DNA of 18,286 nt, taken from assembly GCA_902485915.1 (NCBI GenBank), contig CABTMH010000079.1, positions 1 to 18,286 on the forward strand, read 5' to 3'. A model generated the notes under the pieces. It had not been told where the DNA came from. It saw nothing but the letters and a program-made list of their open reading frames with translations, and searched no databases. This document shows, piece by piece, positions 13,843 through 18,286 of this stretch. Position 1 is the stretch's first letter. Every line of letters starts with the position of its first letter. Source of the stretch: an uncultured Oribacterium sp. (GTDB lineage: Bacteria; Bacillota; Clostridia; Lachnospirales; Lachnospiraceae). Made by a program: the position numbers and the translations under genes.

Positions 13843-14646
13843 TTATAAAAGTGAGCGCAGACATCCCGCGTCTTTGATGATGATCGTTCCGCGTCGGAGC
13901 TCCACGAGTCCTTCCTCTGTAAACTGCTTCAGCATGCGGGCCACCGCTTCACGTGCGGAGCTGATATGCTGTGCGATCTGTTCGTGCGTCATGGTGATCG
14001 TGTCAGTGCCCGTACGGTCGGATTCCGAAAGCAGAAACGCAGCGAGGCGCTGATCGAGGCGCTTAAACAGGATCTGCTGCATGGCCCACATCACATCGGA
14101 GAAGCTCTTCGTCGCCTGTTCATACAGGAAGCAACGGAGATGTACGTTCTTTTCCTTCAGAGAGGCCAGGATGGCGGCCGGAAGGATGAGAAGCTCCGTA
14201 TCCTTCTGGGCTATCAACTGCGTATCGAAGGTAATCTGGTTGATGACGCAGGATGCCGACAGTACACAGACGTCTTTCGGAAACAGGCGGAACAGTGTGA
14301 CTTCTCTTCCTTCATCGGAAAGCATGTAGGCGCGTATTTCACCGGAAAGCATCACCACGAGACCGAGACACTCCTGGTCAGTACTGTAGATGAGCGCATT
14401 CTTCTCGTACGTTCGGATCGCTGCGCCATGCAGCAGGAGTTCTTTTTCCTGTGTGCTTAAAGCTTCCCAGAATGGCAGCGATTGCAGTATATGATCCTTG
14501 CTTCGTTGAGATGAACGGTCTGCCGCGGATTGTATGATTTCATCTGGATTCTTTAGGGAGGATGCGGATGCCTTCCGTAGACTCGTCTTTATCGGCTGTT
14601 CAAGCTTCCCTGGATTTTTTGCAGATAGCGCTTTTTTATCATACAT
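13843..14646 (-). CDS. Crp/Fnr-family transcriptional regulator with N-terminal extension
   Basis: From the ATG for MYDKKALSAKN the product is 267 residues. The frame continues upstream to overlap the previous gene, and the ribosome site is weak (GGAA), so the start is uncertain. The first ~50 residues are Ser/Lys-rich and unlike the family. A cyclic-nucleotide-binding-type barrel follows (about 52-165, with VVMLSGEIRAYMLSDEGREV), then a dimer helix and a Crp-type HTH (about 215-255, MTHEQIAQHISSAREAVARM). The cysteines are scattered and do not form an Fnr-style N-terminal cluster. It is therefore closer to Clostridial Crp/Fnr proteins that sense redox or other signals. It lies between the DUF134-NifX gene and rubrerythrin; control of either is inference. 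Confidence 0.87.
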   Translation of the reverse strand: MYDKKALSAKNPGKLEQPIKTSLRKASASSLKNPDEIIQSAADRSSQRSKDHILQSLPFWEALSTQEKELLLHGAAIRTYEKNALIYSTDQECLGLVVMLSGEIRAYMLSDEGREVTLFRLFPKDVCVLSASCVINQITFDTQLIAQKDTELLILPAAILASLKEKNVHLRCFLYEQATKSFSDVMWAMQQILFKRLDQRLAAFLLSESDRTGTDTITMTHEQIAQHISSAREAVARMLKQFTEEGLVELRRGTIIIKDAGCLRSLL

Positions 14647-14693
14647 TGGGTTTTCCGGCCGGGAGCCCGGCGCTCTGTTCTGGAGCGGAGCCA

Positions 14694-15422
14694 TCAGTGG
14701 CAACCGTGGTTTCCACAACCGTGACTGCCACAGCTGTGTCCGCCATCGTCGTGCTCGTGATCATGGTGGTCACAGTGCACGTCCGGGTTATAGCCGAGAT
14801 TTCCGGCGATCAGTGCCGCAACCGCTGCATCCGCCTCGCCACTGACACCGCCGAAAAGACGGATGCCGACCTCGGAGAGTGCCATCTGTGCACCACCACC
14901 GATACCGCCGCAGATCAGCGCATCGACACCGAGCTGCATCAGGAAGCCTGCCAGTGCGCCATGGCCACTGCCGTTCGTATCCACGACGACCTCACGTACG
15001 ATCTGACCATCCGCCACATCGTAGATCTTAAACTGCGCGGTATGTCCGAAGTGCTGGAAAATCTGTCCGTTTTCATAGGTTACTGCAATTCTCATGATTT
15101 GTTCTCCTTTTTGTCTGCTTGTAAAATGAGGGACACTGCAGATCCGCACATTTCCGCCGGTGATGTGCAGCGGCTTTCCGTAGACGAGACAGGCGGCGAG
15201 CTTGCGTCGTGCGTTTTCATAGATCTCCTGCACGGTCGAGCGTGAGATATCCATCTGCACGGCACACTGCTCGTGCGTCTGCTGCTCCAGATCCACGAGA
15301 CGGATGACCTCGTACTCATCAAGCGTCAGCAGAATCGTAGCGCGCTCTGCACCATCGCATGGACCGAATCGATCCACCCTGGGTGCACTGCAGATTCTAC
15401 GGCATCGTGGCGGTCTCGGCAT
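14694..15422 (-). CDS. DUF134 DNA-binding domain fused to NifX/NifB-type metal-cluster-binding domain
   Basis: The start is the ATG for MPRPPRCRRIC, with an ideal AAAGGAGG eight bases upstream. The 242-residue product begins with a DUF134 domain (1-96: PRPPRCRRI, TLDEYEVIRLVDLE, and the HTH-like MDISRSTVQEIYENARRKLA). It continues without a stop into a dinitrogenase iron-molybdenum-cofactor family domain (110-212: RIAVTYENGQIFQHFGHT, GVDALICGGIGGGAQMAL). It ends in a His/Cys/Asp-rich tail (216-242). Family knowledge: DUF134 is a predicted DNA-binding protein, and NifX-like domains carry iron-sulfur or iron-molybdenum clusters; no nitrogenase genes occur here. A second strong ribosome site and ATG (15095) lie at the domain junction, so the NifX part may also be made alone. 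Confidence 0.88.
   Translation of the reverse strand: MPRPPRCRRICSAPRVDRFGPCDGAERATILLTLDEYEVIRLVDLEQQTHEQCAVQMDISRSTVQEIYENARRKLAACLVYGKPLHITGGNVRICSVPHFTSRQKGEQIMRIAVTYENGQIFQHFGHTAQFKIYDVADGQIVREVVVDTNGSGHGALAGFLMQLGVDALICGGIGGGAQMALSEVGIRLFGGVSGEADAAVAALIAGNLGYNPDVHCDHHDHEHDDGGHSCGSHGCGNHGCH
15093..15112 (-). promoter_or_regulatory. Internal ribosome site and start at the DUF134/NifX junction
   Basis: The minus strand reads AAAGGAGAAC eight bases before an in-frame ATG at 15095, where the NifX-type domain begins (MRIAVTYENGQ). It would give a separate 133-residue protein. This is unusual inside a fused gene and suggests two products or a recent gene fusion. Confidence 0.6.
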
Positions 15423-15455
15423 CGCTGTATCCTCCTTTATTTCCGGTATATACCG

Positions 15456-15484
15456 ATTATGCACTTTCGGAAGCAGAAAGTCAA
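15456..15484 (-). promoter_or_regulatory. Promoter of the DUF134-NifX gene
   Basis: Minus strand: TTGACT (15479-15484), 17-base spacer, CATAAT (15456-15461), about 34 bases before the ATG at 15422. Five of six bases match in each box. Confidence 0.8.
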
Positions 15485-15494
15485 TCAGCGAATC

Positions 15495-15607
15495 GCTTAC
15501 CGTGCCTACGAATGATATTTCGAGGCACCTCTGTCGTAGGCATGATTCCATGATGAAGCGCTTACCATGCCTACAGCTTAAAACTTCCAGGCATCCAGAT
15601 GTAGGCA
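15495..15607. repeat. Array of four alternating TGCCTAC half-sites in a degenerate 65-bp duplication
   Basis: TGCCTAC occurs at 15503-15509 and 15568-15574 and its complement GTAGGCA at 15536-15542 and 15601-15607. The starts are 33, 32 and 33 bases apart, close to three helical turns, and the orientation alternates. GCTTACCRTGCCTAC at 15495 and 15560 shows that a 65-base unit is duplicated. Weaker GAGGCA/CAGGCA half-sites sit at 15522 and 15588. The array lies immediately upstream of the DUF134-NifX promoter. It looks like a multi-site operator, possibly bound by DUF134 itself (inference). Confidence 0.7.
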
Positions 15608-15612
15608 TTAGC

Positions 15613-15664
15613 TAAAAAGCCTGAAACCGATGGAATCTGTTTTTCCATCGGTTTCAGGCTTTTA
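15613..15664 (-). terminator. Terminator of the tRNA-Leu/tRNA-Ser operon
   Basis: A perfect 21-base-pair stem (15615-15635 with 15643-15663, core GCCTGAAACCGATGG) has a seven-base loop and is followed on the minus strand by a T-run. It is just downstream of tRNA-Ser. The stem also has U-rich ends on the other strand, so it may work in both directions. Confidence 0.92.
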
Positions 15665-15669
15665 TCGAG

Positions 15670-15757
15670 CGGAGATGCAGGGATTTGAACCCTGGCGCCG
15701 TTTAACCGGCCTAGCGCATTTCGAGTGCGCCCCCTTCGGCCTCTTGGGTACATCTCC
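15670..15757 (-). tRNA. tRNA-Ser, anticodon CGA
   Basis: An 88-base class II tRNA. Acceptor GGAGATG pairs with CATCTCC. The anticodon arm GCGCA/TGCGC holds loop CTCGAAA (anticodon CGA). There is a long variable arm (GGCCGGTTAAACGGC), the T-arm is AGGGTTCAAATCCCT and the discriminator is G. CCA is not encoded. It follows tRNA-Leu. Confidence 0.97.
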
Positions 15758-15769
15758 ATTTTATAACAC

Positions 15770-15799
15770 TAGAGGATGGATCTCTCGAACCATCCTCTA
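15770..15799 (-). other. Hairpin between the two tRNAs
   Basis: A perfect ten-base-pair stem, TAGAGGATGG/CCATCCTCTA, with a ten-base loop separates tRNA-Leu and tRNA-Ser. No T-run follows, so a processing signal is more likely than a terminator. Confidence 0.5.
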
Positions 15800-15800
15800 A

Positions 15801-15886
15801 TGCCGGTAGTCGGGGTCGAACCGACACGACCATCACTGGTCACAGGATTTTAAGTCCTGAGCGTCTGCCTATTCCGCCATACCGGC
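15801..15886 (-). tRNA. tRNA-Leu, anticodon UAA
   Basis: An 86-base class II tRNA. Acceptor GCCGGTA pairs with TACCGGC. The D-arm is GCGGAATAGGCAGACGC. The anticodon arm CAGGA/TCCTG holds loop CTTAAAA (anticodon TAA). The variable arm is GACCAGTGATGGTC, the T-arm is TCGGTTCGACCCCGA and the discriminator is A. CCA is not encoded. Confidence 0.97.
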
Positions 15887-15897
15887 AGGACCAAATT

Positions 15898-15926
15898 ATA
15901 ATACAAAAAAACAGCGCGCTTGTCAA
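15898..15926 (-). promoter_or_regulatory. Promoter of the tRNA-Leu/tRNA-Ser operon
   Basis: Minus strand: perfect TTGACA (15921-15926), 17-base spacer, TATTAT (15898-15903), giving a leader of only about five bases before tRNA-Leu. Confidence 0.85.
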
Positions 15927-15991
15927 TATTCGATTCACTGCTTGACTTGACAGATAAACGACGTTACTGTTCATTCGTGACCTTGCATAGT

Positions 15992-16036
15992 AAGGCCGGA
16001 CCGCTAAACTAATCTTAGTTGTTGCGGACCGGCCTT
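15992..16036 (+). promoter_or_regulatory. Large hairpin upstream of tetR
   Basis: AAGGCCGGACCGC (15992-16004) pairs with GCGGACCGGCCTT (16024-16036) with one mismatch, and an inner AACTAA/TTAGTT stem lies inside. TTTC follows on the plus strand. A TTGACT/TTGACA box lies at 15942-15952. The hairpin could be a terminator/attenuator or a leftover from a lost neighbouring gene. Confidence 0.45.
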
Positions 16037-16037
16037 T

Positions 16038-16066
16038 CTGGCAATTGTGTTGAATTATAGTATAAT
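16038..16066 (+). promoter_or_regulatory. Promoter of the tetR-family gene
   Basis: CTGGCA (16038-16043), 17-base spacer, consensus TATAAT (16061-16066), 31 bases before the ATG at 16097. Confidence 0.7.
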
Positions 16067-16096
16067 TAACTCAGTATTACTTTGGAGGTAAGGCGT

Positions 16097-16645
16097 ATGA
16101 ACCAGACAAAAAGGCTCATCATGGATGTATTCTGGCAGTTTTTGGAAGAGAAACCTTACAACAAAATTACAGTACAGAATATTGTGGACCGCTGCCAGAT
16201 GAACAGGAACACGTTTTACTATCATTTTCAGGACATCCCTGCCCTTGCTGAATATTCCATTGAGGAATGGTCAAACCATATCATTGCGGATTATTATGAA
16301 CTTGGTTCCCTGCGCAATTGCATCATCCCTATTGCGCAGGAGCTTGTCAGACGCAAGAAAGCGTTTCTCAATATCTACCGTTCCGCACACAGGGAGGAGT
16401 TTATGCGGTATTTGAATAAGATTGGCTTCCATATTGTGCAGTCTTATGTTGAAAACGCAACAAAGAACCTGGATGTTCTTTTTGACGACAGTTCTGACCT
16501 GATACGGTACTATAAATGCGTGTTTGTAGGCGTAGTTTATGACTGGCTTGACGCTGGAACTGCCTACGATCTTCTCAGTTTTTGCGAAAAGATCTGCAGT
16601 TTTTTTGAAGGCGCAGGGAAAAGGGCTCTTTTGGGACAGGCATAG
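16097..16645 (+). CDS. TetR/AcrR-family transcriptional regulator
   Basis: I chose the ATG for MNQTKRLIMDVFW because GGAGG lies eight bases upstream. The 182-residue protein has an N-terminal TetR HTH (about 5-50: KITVQNIVDRCQMNRNTFYYHF). An all-helical ligand domain follows (about 60-180, ending in YKCVFVGVVYDWLDAGTAYD and FCEKICSFFEGAGKR), like the DhaS-type TetR group. Its ligand is unknown. It is the only plus-strand gene in the window and its composition is visibly more AT-rich than the genes to its left, which suggests a transferred segment. It faces the radical SAM gene set, the likely target of its control. Its stop lies against the truncated DegV fragment. Confidence 0.9.
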   Translation: MNQTKRLIMDVFWQFLEEKPYNKITVQNIVDRCQMNRNTFYYHFQDIPALAEYSIEEWSNHIIADYYELGSLRNCIIPIAQELVRRKKAFLNIYRSAHREEFMRYLNKIGFHIVQSYVENATKNLDVLFDDSSDLIRYYKCVFVGVVYDWLDAGTAYDLLSFCEKICSFFEGAGKRALLGQA

Positions 16646-16724
16646 GGATCATAAAGATTCCCAACGATCCGGCTTCTTGCTTTGAAATGCCGCAGTTGCT
16701 GTCTGTAACGACTGCTGTTTTCAT
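16635..16724 (-). pseudogene. DegV-family gene fragment (first ~30 codons only)
   Basis: An ATG overlapping the radical SAM stop (ATGA junction) opens MKTAVVTDSNCGISKQEAG, the typical start of a DegV-family fatty-acid-binding protein, which normally has about 280 residues. Similarity ends near MIPMPV at about 16635. After that the frame merely reads the opposite strand of the tetR 3' end and stops at 16575. The gene was therefore cut by a deletion or rearrangement whose joint lies at about 16635-16645. The same ATGA coupling suggests that DegV once followed the radical SAM gene in one operon. Confidence 0.75.
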
Positions 16725-18082
16725 TGTTCCGTTTCCCCTTTCAGTTTTCGTGGACTGTTTTCCCACAATTCTTCTGCAACGGGCGTCCATTCTTTTGCGT
16801 AGCGGTCGCATTTGGCGCAGAGGTGTTCCGCACTTTCCGGTGACTGGAGATCTGTGGAATGGGCGCCGGAACTGCTTACCATCTCACGGAGTTTTTCCGG
16901 GTTCTCCAGCATTGGGCATGGACGGAGCATATTTTCATTAAAAGGCTGTCCTTTGTGGTATGCCATCATGATAGGGGAACACAGCGCTTCCAAAAGCGTC
17001 TTTTCCCGGATGTTGGAATCGGAATAGTGGATAAATACACAAGGGTCAATATCTCCGTTTGCATTGATATGGAGGTAACGGCGGCCTCCGGCGATGCAGC
17101 CTCCCACATACTCAGCGTCGTTCTGAAAGTCCATGGCAAACAGCGGCTTTTCGGCTCGGTAGCGGCGGATCCGCTCATAGGTGCCTCTGCGCTGGGCAGG
17201 GGTGGGCATCAATTCCGGCACGGCGTCATTTCCTACCGGCATATAGTGGAAGTACCAGATAAACCAGGCTCCCAGCCCGATCAGCTTGTCCAGATATTCC
17301 TCCGAGGTGATGGATTCATAGTTTGCGCTGGTGTAGCAGGAGGAAATGCCGTAGACCAGCTTTTTGCTTCGCAAAAGCTCCAGGGCATGGAGTACCTTCT
17401 GATATACGCCGTCCCCGCGCCGTCCGTCCGTAGCTTCTTCGAATCCCTCCAGGGAAATGGCAGGGACAAAATTCCCGACGCGGAGCATTTCATCGGCAAA
17501 GGCTTCGTCAATCAGCGTGGCATTGGTGAAGCATAAAAATACGCAGTCCGAGTGCTTTTCGCACAGGCGGATCAGATCTTTTTTTCGTACGAGGGGTTCG
17601 CCGCCGGTATAGATATACATATAGATGCCCAGCTCCTTGCCCTGTCGGATGATGTCATCGATCTCGTCGTAGGACAGATTGAGCTTATTGCCATATTCCG
17701 CCGCCCAGCAGCCGGTGCAGTGGAGGTTGCAGGCGGAGGTGGGGTCCAAAAGGATCGTCCAAGGGATATTGCAGTTATATTTTTCCCGCATTTCCTCTTC
17801 CTTCGGCCATCCCACCAGGCCGGAGTTGATAAAGAAGTTGACGGCCAGGGTTTCTGCCACATGGGGGTCAATATCTGTGAAAATACGGCGGACATAGGAA
17901 TAGTAAGGGTGCTCAGGATTTGTGATGACCTCGCGGATTGTCTTTCTCTGAGGGACGAAGTTATCACCGGCAAACTTATCCGCCCAGTCCATGATTTTAA
18001 GCATATTTTTATCAGGGTCTTTGTAGATATAGTGGAACGCCTGTTCCAGCCCAAATTTTTTCAATGTTGTTGCTGCATTCAT
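16721..18082 (-). CDS. Radical SAM protein with SPASM-like C-terminus
   Basis: A 453-residue protein. An N-terminal helical region (1-105) precedes the radical SAM core, with the iron-sulfur motif C118xxxC122xxC125 (SACNLHCTGC) and SAM-binding GGEP (160-163). The C-terminal part has C329-x13-G-x4-C348 (ending NGDIDPC), C389, and a C422xxC425 pair (LCAKC), consistent with auxiliary cluster binding of SPASM/twitch type. Such enzymes modify peptides or proteins, or act as sulfatase-maturase-like enzymes; the substrate here is unknown. AGGAG lies ten bases before the ATG. A 34-residue HPr-like ORF starts just upstream and a DegV start overlaps its stop, so it was the middle gene of an operon facing the TetR regulator. 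Confidence 0.9.
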   Translation of the reverse strand: MNAATTLKKFGLEQAFHYIYKDPDKNMLKIMDWADKFAGDNFVPQRKTIREVITNPEHPYYSYVRRIFTDIDPHVAETLAVNFFINSGLVGWPKEEEMREKYNCNIPWTILLDPTSACNLHCTGCWAAEYGNKLNLSYDEIDDIIRQGKELGIYMYIYTGGEPLVRKKDLIRLCEKHSDCVFLCFTNATLIDEAFADEMLRVGNFVPAISLEGFEEATDGRRGDGVYQKVLHALELLRSKKLVYGISSCYTSANYESITSEEYLDKLIGLGAWFIWYFHYMPVGNDAVPELMPTPAQRRGTYERIRRYRAEKPLFAMDFQNDAEYVGGCIAGGRRYLHINANGDIDPCVFIHYSDSNIREKTLLEALCSPIMMAYHKGQPFNENMLRPCPMLENPEKLREMVSSSGAHSTDLQSPESAEHLCAKCDRYAKEWTPVAEELWENSPRKLKGETEQ

Positions 18083-18105
18083 CGTATTTCATCTCCTGTT
18101 TTTAT

Positions 18106-18210
18106 TTACCTTTGTGTTAGAAAACTTTCTACTGCAGATAATGCTTCCTGTTCATCATTTCCTGTTACAACGATGTTTACGGGGGTTCCTTCCATGGGTG
18201 TAAAAGACAT
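18106..18210 (-). CDS. 34-residue HPr-C-terminus-like microprotein
   Basis: I translated this because it is too small for routine calling. A near-perfect AAGGAGG lies eight bases before ATG. The product opens MSFTPMEGTPVNIVV and ends TGNDEQEALSAVESFLTQ plus one Arg. It resembles the last third of HPr phosphocarrier proteins, where a GxxIxIxxxGxDExxALxxL pattern is typical; it starts about where HPr has MSLGIAKG. The phosphorylated His and Ser regions of HPr are absent. It lies 23 bases upstream of the radical SAM gene, same strand. It could be a real partner or substrate peptide of the radical SAM enzyme, or a remnant of an HPr-like gene. In-frame sequence upstream of the ATG stays open to the window edge but does not look like HPr. 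Confidence 0.6.
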   Translation of the reverse strand: MSFTPMEGTPVNIVVTGNDEQEALSAVESFLTQR

Positions 18211-18218
18211 AGTGAGTA

Positions 18219-18286
18219 CCTCCTTGTTAATGAATGATTTTATGATACTGTACACCTGTTTTTTCCAGCGTGAAATGGACAAACAA
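18219..18286 (-). other. Leader of the microprotein-radical SAM operon, at the window edge
   Basis: This contains the AAGGAGG ribosome site (18219-18225) and a possible -10 box TATCAT with a poor -35. No TetR-type palindrome can be defined before the sequence ends. Confidence 0.3.

Noticed and set aside
15670..15757. Integration site duplicated at the tRNA-Ser 3' end
   Set aside because: No repeated tRNA 3' segment was found in the window, and the foreign-looking DNA lies on the 5' side of the tRNA pair.
1..18286. CRISPR array, transposase, prophage or restriction system
   Set aside because: No regularly spaced 25-40-base direct repeats with spacers and no matching protein motifs; the only regular repeats are those in ftsE and upstream of DUF134-NifX.

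Overview
The window looks like the chromosome of a fairly GC-rich, anaerobic low-G+C-lineage Firmicute, most like a Clostridia/Lachnospiraceae-type bacterium. The reasons are strong AGGAGG-type ribosome sites, TTGACA/TATAAT promoters, a Gram-positive FtsEX with a coiled-coil M23 hydrolase, a CvfB-like RNA-binding protein, a stand-alone multi-sugar ABC ATPase, and the strict-anaerobe oxygen-defence pair rubrerythrin plus desulfoferrodoxin. The genus is inference. Almost every gene is on the minus strand. The long plus-strand frames opposite them are composition shadows.

Layout from left to right, with transcription running right to left. (1) 1-3016: ftsE-ftsX-M23 endopeptidase, a cell-division peptidoglycan-hydrolysis module; ftsE carries an in-frame triplicated 81-bp repeat at its 3' end. 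(2) 3280-4371: a PucR/CdaR-type regulator with its own promoter and terminator. (3) 4571-5683: a lone sugar ABC transporter ATPase with its own terminator. (4) 5848-8551: a tight operon of Mn-type CDF exporter, acyl-ACP thioesterase and CvfB-like S1 protein. (5) 8880-9704: a secreted protein with a C-terminal cell-wall-binding-like repeat. (6) 9914-9985: tRNA-Gln(CUG) with a clear promoter and terminator. (7) 10076-10169: an unexplained, highly base-paired, branched element. (8) 10182-12564: an unusual GNAT-plus-membrane-domain fusion followed by an ApbE flavin-transferase lipoprotein. (9) 12729-15422: desulfoferrodoxin, rubrerythrin, a Crp/Fnr regulator and a DUF134-NifX fusion, together a redox/metal module. 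The last gene is preceded by four regularly spaced, alternating TGCCTAC half-sites. (10) 15670-15886: tRNA-Ser(CGA) and tRNA-Leu(UAA).

(11) From about 15,960 to the end the character changes. A more AT-rich plus-strand TetR regulator faces a minus-strand set made of a 34-residue HPr-like microprotein, a radical SAM/SPASM-like protein and the first ~30 codons of a DegV-family gene that is cut off exactly where tetR ends. This looks like an accessory segment with a rearrangement or deletion scar.

The most interesting leads are the DUF134-linked half-site array and fusion, the HPr-like microprotein with the radical SAM enzyme, the ftsE repeat expansion, the branched element at 10.1 kb and the GNAT-membrane fusion. 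No CRISPR array, insertion sequence, prophage or recognisable defence system was seen.
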